64,000 nt of DNA from Marinobacter psychrophilus (GCF_001043175.1 NZ_CP011494.1:1302001-1366000); one strand, 5' to 3'; numbered from the stretch's first letter, positions 8,782 to 17,433 are shown. The notes: generated by a model from the sequence alone, not told the origin. Numbers and translations are program-made.

Positions 8782-9762
8782 ATGGGTAAGCGGATTCGGC
8801 GTGTTGGTTCCATCAAAGGTGAACTCCTCAAGAAGTCTCGTGAAGCAGCTCTTGCTTCTGTTCAAATTTTCAACAATCCGAATATCAGCTTCAAATCGGA
8901 ATCCTATGTGGTTTTGATGATTATCGCTTGGACGTATCTTCTCCATGCATATTTCAGGGGTCAGAAAATTGAGTATCGATATTCGCAACAGAGAGGGCAG
9001 CGCCGTGAATTCGACAAAACCAAACATGGTGCTTACAAGTACTGGGAGCTTGAGCGCTGTTTGAATGATGCCCATTCTCCACTCGACAACGATACGACTA
9101 ATAATCTGCGTTTTCTGATCGGATTGCGCCATGAGATTGAGCACCAGATGACAACACGGATAGATGATGTCTTGAGCGCTCGTTTTCAGGCATGTGGGCT
9201 GAACTATAACGAATACATAAAAAAACTGTTTGGGCCCAACAACGGTATTGAAAAACACCTATCGTTTAGTCTGCAGTTTTCAACGATATCTACTGAACAA
9301 AAAGAACTTCTTGAAGACCAGCCTGGCCTACCGGCTAATATTGAGGGCTATATTAAAAGCTTCGATGACAGTCTTTCTGACGACGAATTTTCCAATGCTC
9401 ACTATGCTTACAGAATTTTGTTTGTGGCAAAAACGGCTAATAGGAAGGGGCAAGCAGATCGAGTGATTGAATTTGTAAAAAGTGACTCTGCCTTAGCTGA
9501 AACCGTAAACAAGGAATATGCCGTTATTAAAGAAACGGAAAAGACAAAGTATCTGCCATCGCAGGTCGTAAGTTTAATGAAGGCAGAGGGATATCCCAGA
9601 TTTTCAATCCGCTATCACACGGAACTATGGCAGGCTCTCGATGCCAAGAGTCCCTCTCAAGGCTATGGGACATTGGTAGCCGGAAAATATTGGCATTGGT
9701 ACCAACGCTGGGTCGATGAAGTCAGAAAACACTGCCATGAGAACAGGAAGCGCTATTCATGA
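8782..9762 (+). CDS. DUF3644 family protein with RxxxxH (HEPN-like) motif
   Basis: 326 residues. The N-terminal half matches the DUF3644 pattern: an F-N-N-P segment, F-K-S-E-S, then AWTYLLHAYFR at about 49-59. It carries RHEIEH (R116 to H121), the R-x4-H arrangement of HEPN ribonuclease domains. HEPN proteins are common toxins and abortive-infection effectors; that this one is an RNase is inference. It directly abuts the upstream nuclease-like gene. Hand counts of two lines give 37-38% GC, against about 60% in a pglZ line. The gene ends 25 bases before the pglZ start. Confidence 0.75.
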   Translation: MGKRIRRVGSIKGELLKKSREAALASVQIFNNPNISFKSESYVVLMIIAWTYLLHAYFRGQKIEYRYSQQRGQRREFDKTKHGAYKYWELERCLNDAHSPLDNDTTNNLRFLIGLRHEIEHQMTTRIDDVLSARFQACGLNYNEYIKKLFGPNNGIEKHLSFSLQFSTISTEQKELLEDQPGLPANIEGYIKSFDDSLSDDEFSNAHYAYRILFVAKTANRKGQADRVIEFVKSDSALAETVNKEYAVIKETEKTKYLPSQVVSLMKAEGYPRFSIRYHTELWQALDAKSPSQGYGTLVAGKYWHWYQRWVDEVRKHCHENRKRYS

Positions 9763-9787
9763 GTCAATTACCCTTGGGACAAACCGC

Positions 9788-12130
9788 ATGAAACTGTTAG
9801 ACCATCTCTCGAAAGCTGTAAGAGAGGCTGGAGTTTACAATCCGGACATCCAAGTCGCTCCAGCCTGTATCTTATGGCCAGACCGAGATCGGCAGTGGGA
9901 AGCCGTAATTCCGGTGCTGCAAGCGGAACTGCCGGAACTTATGGTTTTGGGCGACAACGCACCTGAAAAGTGCACCGGCCCGGCTATCTGGCTACGCTAC
10001 GCCATTTCAGGCTTTGCTGAAGATATTGAGCTACCGAAGGGCAAAGCACCGATTCTATATCTGCCGGGTGTTAGCCGGCAGGATCTGCGGGCAGTGGAAA
10101 GCTGCCCGGATGAGCTGAAGCCTTTGGCAGAGCTGCAATATCGGGGGGTGATCTGGTCTCAGGTTAATGCTAAAGACTGGACCATTTTGGCCTACTTGAA
10201 ATCTGACCAGGGTGGCTTGGGCCTGGATGTCGCTCAAGACAGCGAAAGCCGTCACGCCATGCAGCTGGCACTCTACCGTTTGCTGGATGAAGAGGTGGAG
10301 CTACTGCGGGGCAAACGGCTGGATAAAGACTACTTCAACACGCTGCTGACCGGGGGTGATCCCATTCGGGACCTGTTGTTGTGGCTGGACCAGGGCGAGA
10401 CGTTTCAGGCCTCACGGGGTGAAAACGAGTGGCAGGCTTTTGTTTCGGTATGTCAGTCCCAGTTGGCGTTCAATCCCCAGCAAGACGGTATTCTGGCCGG
10501 TTGTAACAAACTCGCCAACCACGAAGGCCCCTGGCAGGCCGTGTGGGAACGCTTTCGTGAAGCGCCTAACCGGTATCCCCACATTCCGGACCAGATCCGT
10601 AAGTGTCAGCCGCCGTCTTTCGATTTATTCGCTGATGAATCCGTAGCCGGTGGCTGGCCACAGTGGAACCAGAGCCAGGAAGAACACTTGCGCCGGGATT
10701 TGCTGGCACTGAGTAATATGCCGGCCCATAAAGCTATGGCCCAGCTGAAAGAGCTTGAGCAGGTACACGGTGGCCGCCGTGCAGTGGTGTGGGCCGAGCT
10801 GGGTGAGGCGCCTCTGGCGCTGGCGTTGAAGCACCTGGCCTCAATGGCAGACCATGCCCAAACGGCACTAGCGGCCGGTACAGTGACAGATCTTGCCAAC
10901 GGGTATGCAAGTACAGGCTGGAAAGTGGATGACAGCGTGATGCGTGCCCTGGCCAACGTGAACGGCTCAGAGGATCTCGCAGCAGTTACCTCAGCAATCC
11001 GATCCGTTTATCTGCCCTGGATTGAGGACTCGGCGCGTTACCTGCAAAAACATGTAGATGGTGACAGTTATCCGGGAGGCTCTTACCAGAGTGCGCCGTC
11101 TCTCCCAGCGATCCAGGGCGATTGTGTTCTTTTTGTGGATGGCTTGCGATTCGATACCGGCAAGCGCCTGGCCGAACGATTGGGCGCGGCTGGCCTAGAG
11201 ATTGCGGAAACTGTGGTTTGGACAGCGCTGCCAAGCGTGACCGCCACCGGCAAGGTGGCCGTTTCTCCAGTACGGGACAAAATCAGAGGCGACGATAGCA
11301 GTGCTGATTTTGAGCCGGCTGTGGCCGCGACAGGCCAGTCTCTAAAGGGTGGCTATCACCACAAGAAACTCCTTAAAGATGCGGGCTGGCGAGTGCTGGA
11401 TCGAACTGATAATGGCGATGGCCAGGGTTACGCCTGGTGTGAGTTCGGCGACATCGATCATGAAGGCCACGACCGGGGCTGGAAACTGGCTAAACACTTG
11501 GACAACCTGCTTCAGGAAGTTCAAACCCGAATTACCGAGTTACTGGCCGCAGGCTGGAAGCGTGTTCGCGTGGTAACAGACCATGGCTGGCTGTTATTGC
11601 CCGGGGGCTTACCAAAAACAGAATTACCCAGCGTGCTTGCAGACAGCAAGTGGGGCCGCTGTGCCGCCCTCAAACCAGGCGTGGAGACACAAGAACGCTT
11701 ATTCCCCTGGTATTGGAACCCAAGCCATTATTTCGCCCTTGCTGATGGTGTGAGTTGTTATAAAAAGGGTGAAGAATACGCCCATGGAGGCCTGAGCCTG
11801 CAGGAATGTTTGACCTTGCAGTTGGTTGTGACCGGCGGCGCAGCATCCCAGGCGGCGATTGAGTTTACCGATGTAGTTTGGAAGGGCCTTCGCTGCACAG
11901 TGGCGGTGGAGGGCCAGTTCAAAGGATTGAAACTGGACGTACGCACCCGTGCAGGGGAAGCCGCCAGCAGCGTGGTGTTGAGCGCCAAAGCCCTGAAAGA
12001 AAGCGGTAGCGTATCGGTTGTAGTGGAAGATGAGGATCTGGAAGGCAGGAACGCCGTGGTGGTGTTATTGGATGATAACGGGGCTCTGGTAGCTCAAACC
12101 GACACAAGGATTGGCGGGGGAGGTGTGTAA
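9788..12130 (+). CDS. pglZ: BREX-1 phosphatase-fold protein PglZ
   Basis: About 780 residues. PglZ is the hallmark of BREX, with an alkaline-phosphatase-superfamily fold. Metal-site motifs are visible: FVDGLRFDTG around D451, and TDHGW around D598-H599. I chose ATG 9788 (MKLLDHLSKAVREAG) because this is the usual N-terminus; an upstream in-frame ATG at 9716 would overlap the DUF3644 gene. The stop overlaps the brxL start by one base (TAATG), indicating translational coupling. Composition returns to about 60% GC in a hand-counted line, unlike the cassette just before it. Confidence 0.93.
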   Translation: MKLLDHLSKAVREAGVYNPDIQVAPACILWPDRDRQWEAVIPVLQAELPELMVLGDNAPEKCTGPAIWLRYAISGFAEDIELPKGKAPILYLPGVSRQDLRAVESCPDELKPLAELQYRGVIWSQVNAKDWTILAYLKSDQGGLGLDVAQDSESRHAMQLALYRLLDEEVELLRGKRLDKDYFNTLLTGGDPIRDLLLWLDQGETFQASRGENEWQAFVSVCQSQLAFNPQQDGILAGCNKLANHEGPWQAVWERFREAPNRYPHIPDQIRKCQPPSFDLFADESVAGGWPQWNQSQEEHLRRDLLALSNMPAHKAMAQLKELEQVHGGRRAVVWAELGEAPLALALKHLASMADHAQTALAAGTVTDLANGYASTGWKVDDSVMRALANVNGSEDLAAVTSAIRSVYLPWIEDSARYLQKHVDGDSYPGGSYQSAPSLPAIQGDCVLFVDGLRFDTGKRLAERLGAAGLEIAETVVWTALPSVTATGKVAVSPVRDKIRGDDSSADFEPAVAATGQSLKGGYHHKKLLKDAGWRVLDRTDNGDGQGYAWCEFGDIDHEGHDRGWKLAKHLDNLLQEVQTRITELLAAGWKRVRVVTDHGWLLLPGGLPKTELPSVLADSKWGRCAALKPGVETQERLFPWYWNPSHYFALADGVSCYKKGEEYAHGGLSLQECLTLQLVVTGGAASQAAIEFTDVVWKGLRCTVAVEGQFKGLKLDVRTRAGEAASSVVLSAKALKESGSVSVVVEDEDLEGRNAVVVLLDDNGALVAQTDTRIGGGGV

Positions 12131-14172
12131 TGGAATTGGACAATATTGATAACAAAGCAGTAGCCGCTTTAGACGGTTATCTGGTGCGCAAAGACCTGGT
12201 ACGAACGTTTAGCCGCCAGTTTCCGGTGCCGACCTATGTGGTGGAGTTTCTGCTGGGGCGTTACTGCGCGAGTACCGACCAGGAAGAGATCGATGAAGGC
12301 CTGGAGATTGTTCAGCGGCAGCTCAAGTCTCGCACGGTAAGGGCGGGTGAAGAGGAGCTGTTCAAAGCCCGCGCTAGAGAGAATGGTGAGGTTAAGATTA
12401 TCGACCTGATCACCGCTCGCCTGGATGCCAAAACCGACAGTTATATTGCGACATTGCCAAGTCTGCGCCTGACGGATGTTCGTATTTCGCCGGAGTTGGT
12501 GAATGAGCATGAGCGCATGCTGACCGGCGGCTTCTACGCTGAACTAACCCTCAACTACGACGCCGCTATTGCCCAGGAAAATAAGGGCCGGCCTTTTGGA
12601 CTGGAGTCTTTGCGGGAGATTCAGCTCTCCAAGCGAGATGTGCTGGATACCTTGGCGGACGCGCGTAAGAGTTTCACCACAGATGAATGGAAAACCTTCC
12701 TGCTACGCTCCATCGGTATTGAGATAGATGAGTTATCCAATCGACAGGTGGATGCCATGCTGTTGCGCATGGTGCCCTTTGTAGAGCGCAACTATAACCT
12801 AGTGGAGCTTGGCCCACGGGGCACTGGTAAAAGTCATCTTTTCCAGCAGGTTTCACCCTATGCGCACTTGATTTCCGGCGGTAAGGCGACGGTCGCCAAG
12901 ATGTTTGTGAACAACTCAAACGGACAGCGCGGCCTGGTCTGTCAGTACGACGTCGTTTGTTTTGACGAGGTTTCCGGCATCTCCTTCGACCAGAAGGATG
13001 GCGTGAACATCATGAAGGGGTTCATGGAATCCGGTGAGTTTAGCCGCGGCAAGGAAAGCATCCGCGCAGACGGCAGCATCGTGTTGGTGGGTAACTTCGA
13101 AGTGGATGTAGAGCATCAGCAGCGCATCGGTCATTTGTTTGGCCCCATGCCACCAGAAATGAAGGACGATACCGCCTTCATGGACCGTATTCATGCCTTC
13201 CTGCCGGGCTGGGATGTGCCTAAAGTCAGTAAAGAACTGCTGACCAATCATTTCGGTCTGGTGAGTGATTTCCTTTCCGAGTGCTGGAGCCAACTCCGTA
13301 ATCAGAGCCGCCTCAGCGTGATTCAGAACCGGGTGTTCTTCGGTGGAGCTTTGTCGGGACGAGACACCAATGCGGTTAACAAAACCATCAGTGGGCTACT
13401 GAAACTCTTGTATCCCGGCGAAGGACAGGTTCCCGACGAAGATATTGAGTGGGCAGTGCGGATCGCTATGGAAGCCCGACGCCGGGTGAAAGAACAACAA
13501 AAGCGTATTGGCGCTGCAGAGTTTCGCAACACTCACTTCAGCTATGTGATGGGCGAGGACGGTGTGGAGAAATTTGTATCCACTCCCGAGTTGCATAGTG
13601 AAAATAGCATTGGCGACGATCCGTTGGAGCCTGGACAAGTGTGGACTATCTCTCCCGGAACCGGAGAGGAACACCCAGGCCTTTACCGTATCGAAGTTAA
13701 TGAAGGGCCAGGGTCTGGTGTGAAGGTTCTAAATAAGCCCGTGCCGCCAGCATTCAAAGAAAGTGTTGGCTACGCCGAACAGAACCTCTATGCCCGGTCA
13801 GTTCAGTTGGTAGGTGATAAAGATCCCCGCCAGCACGAATTCACCATTCAGCTACGGGCGTTTGATGCCTCAAAATCCGGTGCCAAACTTGGTATGGCCT
13901 CACTGCTCGCGTTGAGTACCGCACTGGTTAAAAAGAGCGTTCGTGGTGGCCTGATCATTGTGGGCGAAATCAACCTGGGTGGCTCTGTCGAGCCTGTGCA
14001 TAACCCGGTGACCATCGCGGAGATCGCGGTAGAGAAGGGCGCAACAGCGCTGTTGATGCCCGTTTCCTGTCGGAGGCAGTTGTTTGACTTGTCTGATGAA
14101 ATGGCAACAAAGATTGATATTCAGTTTTATTCTGATGCCCGGGATGCGTTGATTAAAGCGATGGTGGATTAG
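12130..14172 (+). CDS. brxL: BREX protein BrxL (AAA+ with Lon-like C-terminal domain)
   Basis: 680 residues, usual for BrxL. Walker A GPRGTGKS is at about residues 228-235 and a Walker B-like VVCFDEVSG follows; the C-terminal about 150 residues match the Lon protease fold, with SGAKLGMAS and IVGEINLGG. BrxL is the final gene of type 1 BREX and is needed for phage exclusion. Where Lon has its catalytic lysine (G-G-L-K-E-K), this protein reads VHNPVTIAE, so classical Ser-Lys proteolysis looks unlikely by my alignment. It closes the operon; I see no strong terminator after it. Confidence 0.93.
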   Translation: MELDNIDNKAVAALDGYLVRKDLVRTFSRQFPVPTYVVEFLLGRYCASTDQEEIDEGLEIVQRQLKSRTVRAGEEELFKARARENGEVKIIDLITARLDAKTDSYIATLPSLRLTDVRISPELVNEHERMLTGGFYAELTLNYDAAIAQENKGRPFGLESLREIQLSKRDVLDTLADARKSFTTDEWKTFLLRSIGIEIDELSNRQVDAMLLRMVPFVERNYNLVELGPRGTGKSHLFQQVSPYAHLISGGKATVAKMFVNNSNGQRGLVCQYDVVCFDEVSGISFDQKDGVNIMKGFMESGEFSRGKESIRADGSIVLVGNFEVDVEHQQRIGHLFGPMPPEMKDDTAFMDRIHAFLPGWDVPKVSKELLTNHFGLVSDFLSECWSQLRNQSRLSVIQNRVFFGGALSGRDTNAVNKTISGLLKLLYPGEGQVPDEDIEWAVRIAMEARRRVKEQQKRIGAAEFRNTHFSYVMGEDGVEKFVSTPELHSENSIGDDPLEPGQVWTISPGTGEEHPGLYRIEVNEGPGSGVKVLNKPVPPAFKESVGYAEQNLYARSVQLVGDKDPRQHEFTIQLRAFDASKSGAKLGMASLLALSTALVKKSVRGGLIIVGEINLGGSVEPVHNPVTIAEIAVEKGATALLMPVSCRRQLFDLSDEMATKIDIQFYSDARDALIKAMVD

Positions 14173-14224
14173 AGATTGAATAAATCACAGAAAATCACGG
14201 TTTTTTGAGTTTACGCTGAAAACT

Positions 14225-14268
14225 AGAGTTTACCCCGCTTGATACTAACTTGATTTGGGGTAGACTTT
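14225..14268. repeat. Imperfect inverted repeat downstream of brxL
   Basis: Arms AGAGTTTACCCC (14225-14236) and GGGGTAGACTTT (14257-14268) pair at 10 of 12 positions around a 20-base spacer. There is no T-tract after it, so a protein-binding site or recombination-related site is at least as likely as a terminator. Confidence 0.4.
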
Positions 14269-14711
14269 AATTTCGGTAGTACGTGGTAGCTGGCTACGCA
14301 AACAAACAGCATTTTTTCCTGCACCGCTGCAGGGCATATCTAAAAATCTTCTTGATCACCTCCCCAAAAGCAGCAGACTTTGTCTCTGCACATTCCAAAC
14401 GGCCAGTATTTTCTGGCAACGCACTGCAACGCCATGCTCATCTTTTTACCAGCCTATGCTGTGTTTACCTAATGAGATGGCAATGTAAAAAAGGACTGAA
14501 ATTGCTTTGGTGTCAAAGGATTACAGGCCCTAAACAATGACCGGAACTTGCGGAAAAGCCCTACGTTAACCCCGCAACCGAGCAGCAAGGAAAAGCTTTC
14601 GACGCCAATCATCGTCGGTTACTCACCTGTTTCAGTTATCCCACCGCCCTCGGGCAATCCCCACCTTGCGTTGTCACGCTGATTTCGTTGACGCCGCGCC
14701 TCGTCCGCCTG

Positions 14712-14874
14712 GTCGATTCTCGACTGGGGCCGGTTCACGGCTTCGTGATGGTGACGAAATAGTGCTGTGTACAGCAGCACGCTGGATGCTCCCACCAGTC
14801 AGGCTCTCAGCCGGGCTTTTCACACTTAATGTGGCCCACGGGGCGGAGCATCAGCGCGGGGGCCTGCTCTGCCC
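14712..14874 (+). ncRNA. Candidate structured leader or recombination site upstream of integrase gene
   Basis: Four consecutive stem-loops: GTCGA-ttc-TCGAC (14712-14724); TCACG-gctt-CGTGA (14735-14748); GTGCTG...CAGCAC just after 14760; and GGGCGGAGCA (14841-14850) with TGCTCTGCCC (14865-14874), 9 of 10 paired. The density of stems just upstream of a tyrosine recombinase suggests either a structured 5' leader controlling it or a folded DNA site it acts on. I cannot match it to a known RNA family. Confidence 0.3.
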
Positions 14875-14948
14875 TGAGGGTCACAAGGAGCTTTATATAT
14901 GGCTCGCCGCGCACATCTGTACATTCATTTGATAATCAGGAGATAACC

Positions 14949-15977
14949 ATGAGTAACAAACAGGTAGGGAAAGGGCGGCGGTCTTCCCCGAAAAAGAACC
15001 CCAAACGCCAGAAAAACTATGGCAAAGGGGAGAGTTTGGGCTATGCAGCCAATGTTGCCCTCGATGATTTTTACACCCGAGCATCGCACTTCAGTACCCG
15101 CGCCACTCACAAGCAGCGAGCGAAAGCGTTCGTGAAATACTGCAAGCGACAAAAAATGCGTGATGTTCGGGATATTGACAAGCCGTTTGTTTTGCAGTTT
15201 GGCGCCTATGTCAAAACCCGACTCGAAGTAGGCTATTGGTGGCCGGATGGGAGCATTGATAAGCCGGTCAGCGTTGCTTACGCACACAACTTGATCAGCA
15301 CCGTGAATATTTTGATGCGCGCGTTTCGCGGCGATGACGAGCTGAAAGTTTCTGCCCGAGAGGTGCTTGGTGTGTGTCGGAACTCGATGCGCACAAGAGA
15401 AATACAGGCCGATATTGTCGATACGCAACATGCAGCAAACCTTGCCATTGCGAAAGGGTTTGAGCGGGGTGCCGCTGTAATGATGTTGGATCGCGCCTGG
15501 GGTATGCGAGTGCGGGAGGCTATTCTGCAGGATCTGGATCGAATGAAACGGGAGGTCCTCGCTACGGGTGAGGCCGCCATACTGGAAGGGTGTAAAGGCG
15601 GACGGAAATGCAGGAGCCGTACGATTAAGGTCAACGAGTTTCGACTGGAGGCGCTGAACTATGCAATCGAAGTTCGACCGCAGGGGTCACGGAACCTGTT
15701 GTCGGAAACCGACACAGTGAAACGTTTTCTGCTGAGAGAACTTAACCCGTGCAGGCCGCTGCTAAAAAGCGCTGGCGTACCGACATTTCATGAGCTGCGG
15801 GCTGGGTTTGCCCAGGATATCTACGAAGAAGTCATGCAAGGCCCCAGTCCTCTGAAACAGCCTATACGCGATAAGGTAATGGACAGGGTTGCCCGTGATG
15901 AAGTGGCCCGTCAACTTGGTCATAACCGTCGTGGTGTTGCAGGAGCTTACGTGGGAGGGGTGCGCAATGCGGCTTGA
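14949..15977 (+). CDS. Tyrosine recombinase/integrase (Integrase_1-like)
   Basis: 342 residues. The complete tyrosine recombinase catalytic set is visible: R187 in GMRVREA (R-x-x-E), H281-x-x-R284 in FHELRAG, H325 in QLGHNRR and Y334 in GAYVGG, nine residues later as in active enzymes. The N-terminus is basic, followed by a helical SAM-like core-binding domain (about 30-150). I chose ATG 14949, preceded by CAGGAGATAACC. It is of the type found in mobile elements and ICEs (Integrase_1 with a Phage_int_SAM_2-like arm, from memory). It overlaps the next ORF by 11 bases. It probably integrates the element that carries BREX. Confidence 0.85.
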   Translation: MSNKQVGKGRRSSPKKNPKRQKNYGKGESLGYAANVALDDFYTRASHFSTRATHKQRAKAFVKYCKRQKMRDVRDIDKPFVLQFGAYVKTRLEVGYWWPDGSIDKPVSVAYAHNLISTVNILMRAFRGDDELKVSAREVLGVCRNSMRTREIQADIVDTQHAANLAIAKGFERGAAVMMLDRAWGMRVREAILQDLDRMKREVLATGEAAILEGCKGGRKCRSRTIKVNEFRLEALNYAIEVRPQGSRNLLSETDTVKRFLLRELNPCRPLLKSAGVPTFHELRAGFAQDIYEEVMQGPSPLKQPIRDKVMDRVARDEVARQLGHNRRGVAGAYVGGVRNAA

Positions 15978-16326
15978 TCATATTTTGAATCAGATTGATT
16001 TCGGCAAATTGAGGCCGATGGAGCGCACTCGCTACATTAACCGTATTAAGAACGTTGTGTCGGTAATTGAGGAACGTTTTCCTCACGTACAGCGCCCAGA
16101 ACAGATTCAACTCAAACACGCGCAGTACTACCGGAATATCTGGCTGCCGGCACACTCCCCATCAATGCGCACGCAGGATGAGCATATGCGTGCTCTGGGG
16201 CTGCTGGTAAGGGCTCTGGGGCGGGACGACAGTTGGCTGGGAAAGCTGGGCCTCACGAGTCATTCGTCGACGGGTGGGAGGCCCACACAGATCAAGATTC
16301 GAAATTCCAGAAAGCACTACAGATGA
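15967..16326 (+). CDS. Small hypothetical protein coupled to integrase
   Basis: 119 residues from ATG 15967, overlapping the end of the recombinase gene by 11 bases. It is basic and helical, with RTRYINRIKNVV near residues 21-32 and a basic C-terminal tail. It has no catalytic motif. It resembles the arm/core-binding half of an integrase, so it may be a DNA-binding accessory to the upstream recombinase, but I do not recognise it. Confidence 0.55.
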   Translation: MRLDHILNQIDFGKLRPMERTRYINRIKNVVSVIEERFPHVQRPEQIQLKHAQYYRNIWLPAHSPSMRTQDEHMRALGLLVRALGRDDSWLGKLGLTSHSSTGGRPTQIKIRNSRKHYR

Positions 16327-16347
16327 CAGAGGGGGGTGCTTTGGCTA

Positions 16348-16719
16348 TCAGTTGAAAACACCATGCTCCAGGCGCCCGATAACATCAAGCATCTTACGAA
16401 CGCTTTCGGCAGACTCCATGCAGTCGACGGGCCGTTCATATCCAATGGCGCGAAGTGGGCGATTGAGCCAAGCATCGGCAGCACCTAAATCGCCTTCGAA
16501 CAGCTGTTGAGATGCTGCGACTAGGTCGGCTTGCAGTTCGCCGAGAGTTTTGTCTGGTTGCTTCATGGCGTTGAGTGCCTCTGTGTCGTCCATACTCAGC
16601 ATAACGTCGAATGCGGACAGACGACACATTTTAGTCTGTGAATCTTGTGTCAAAACCAGTACCTGGGATTCGATCCAGGCCAAGTAATCTGCATCGGTGT
16701 ATTTTTCAGGTCGTGCCAT
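16348..16719 (-). CDS. Xre/MbcA/ParS-type antitoxin-like protein (DUF2384 C-terminal domain)
   Basis: 123 residues. The C-terminal 50 residues fit the toxin-binding DUF2384 pattern of RES-Xre and MbcTA systems: A-D-A-W-L-N-R-P, then a G-Y-E-R-P step, then V-R-K-M-L and RLEHGVF at the end. The N-terminal half is probably the HTH part but is divergent. ATG 16719 follows AGGAG with good spacing. No RES-type toxin gene is adjacent: downstream is the convergent integrase partner and upstream is AlpA, so it looks orphan. It may be a solo regulator or a remnant. A perfect inverted repeat lies just upstream, as expected for autoregulation. Confidence 0.7.
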   Translation of the reverse strand: MARPEKYTDADYLAWIESQVLVLTQDSQTKMCRLSAFDVMLSMDDTEALNAMKQPDKTLGELQADLVAASQQLFEGDLGAADAWLNRPLRAIGYERPVDCMESAESVRKMLDVIGRLEHGVFN

Positions 16720-16735
16720 TGTAGTTCTCCTATAA

Positions 16736-16776
16736 GTTAATTAGTAAGTACATTCAAAGCTCACTTACTAATTAAC
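16736..16776. promoter_or_regulatory. Perfect 14-bp inverted repeat, likely operator of the antitoxin-like gene
   Basis: Arms GTTAATTAGTAAGT (16736-16749) and ACTTACTAATTAAC (16763-16776) match perfectly around a 13-base spacer. It lies 17 to 57 bases upstream of the minus-strand start at 16719, where its promoter should be. Self-binding by the DUF2384-type protein is the natural inference. Confidence 0.65.
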
Positions 16777-16893
16777 CTTCGGATTGATGTTGTCGTTTCG
16801 TGAGAGTTGATGAGAAGGTCATGGTAGTGCCCGCTCAAAACTGTGGACGGTAGTCCTGGCAGCTCTTGGAGCGTTTTTGGCTTTTTGAAGTGA

Positions 16894-17106
16894 CTAAACT
16901 TCCACCAACTCATTTTGTCGCCGAACTTTCTCGTCGTGCTGTTCGAGGTCTGACCTGTGCCAGCGGCTAGATCCGGAGCTGAGTTTCAAGGGGTGAGGGA
17001 ATTTACCTTCCCGAACCCAGCGCCAGATGGTGAACCGGGACACTGAGTAATAGTTCCCCACCTCAATATCTGTGAAGTACATCTGCAGTTTGATTTTCAT
17101 TTTCAT
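16894..17106 (-). CDS. AlpA-family excisionase-like DNA-binding regulator
   Basis: About 70 residues. It has the AlpA/MerR-like winged HTH: F-T-D-I-E-V at the first helix, then YSVSRFTIWRWVREGKFPHP and the wing residues S-S-R-W-H-R-S-D-L-E. AlpA proteins activate integrase genes or act as excision factors in prophages and islands, and they commonly sit near the attachment site, as here (about 370 bases from the tRNA). Start choice is uncertain: several ATG codons cluster in the first ten residues and no clear ribosome site is seen. Confidence 0.8.
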   Translation of the reverse strand: MKMKIKLQMYFTDIEVGNYYSVSRFTIWRWVREGKFPHPLKLSSGSSRWHRSDLEQHDEKVRRQNELVEV

Positions 17107-17433
17107 CACCGTTTGGTTTGTGGGTACAGCTTAATATTACGGAGATGCAACCGGTGTTTGGGACGTGTAACTTTCTGGAAAATGCAATTAGACGAGAATG
17201 TCGTAAATAATTTATGCGGGATCGGTAAATCTGGGGAGTAAACTTTGGATAGCATGCAATAGCTGAAGAGGGCCGCGTTTTGGTCGCGACTTTAGTGCAT
17301 GCTAAAGTAGCAATGACGGAAACAAAGAAAGCTTGGATGAAAACGAGATGCTTCGGCTCGATGTCACAAGCAGTGACACCAAGAAAATGGCGGTTTTGGG
17401 TTTGTGTACCCTACAAGTACCCAGCCAGAAACG
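17107..17433. other. Intergenic region between alpA-like gene and tRNA-Pro
   Basis: About 330 bases with no supported gene. It holds a palindrome at 17289-17308 (arms ACTTTAG and CTAAAGT around TGCATG) with a related GCATGC copy near 17251, and short hairpins. This is where an island attachment site or excision-factor sites would be expected, but no direct repeat of the tRNA end is visible. Confidence 0.4.

Larger units (their letters stand above)
14173..14948. other. Long intergenic region between brxL and the recombinase gene
   Basis: 776 bases without a convincing gene; short open frames (for example 14283-14540 and 14666-14932 on the plus strand) lack coding character. It contains an imperfect inverted repeat near 14225-14268 and a run of hairpins from about 14712 to 14874. 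A GC-rich tract leads to an AGGAGA ribosome site at about 14938-14944 for the recombinase. Confidence 0.6.

Noticed and set aside
8662..9258. 198-residue minus-strand open frame opposite DUF3644 gene
   Set aside because: Antisense to a recognised coding gene; no ribosome site or known motif.
1..14172. DISARM or classical Pgl system instead of BREX
   Set aside because: No DISARM helicase or drmB/drmC genes; pglX, pglZ and brxL with a brxC remnant define type 1 BREX.
14173..14948. CRISPR array or tRNA-like repeats in the long intergenic region
   Set aside because: Hairpins are all different and no direct repeat with regular spacers is seen.
15967..16720. RES-type toxin partner for the DUF2384 gene
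   Set aside because: The neighbouring ORF is basic and integrase-like with no RES residues; no other frame there fits.
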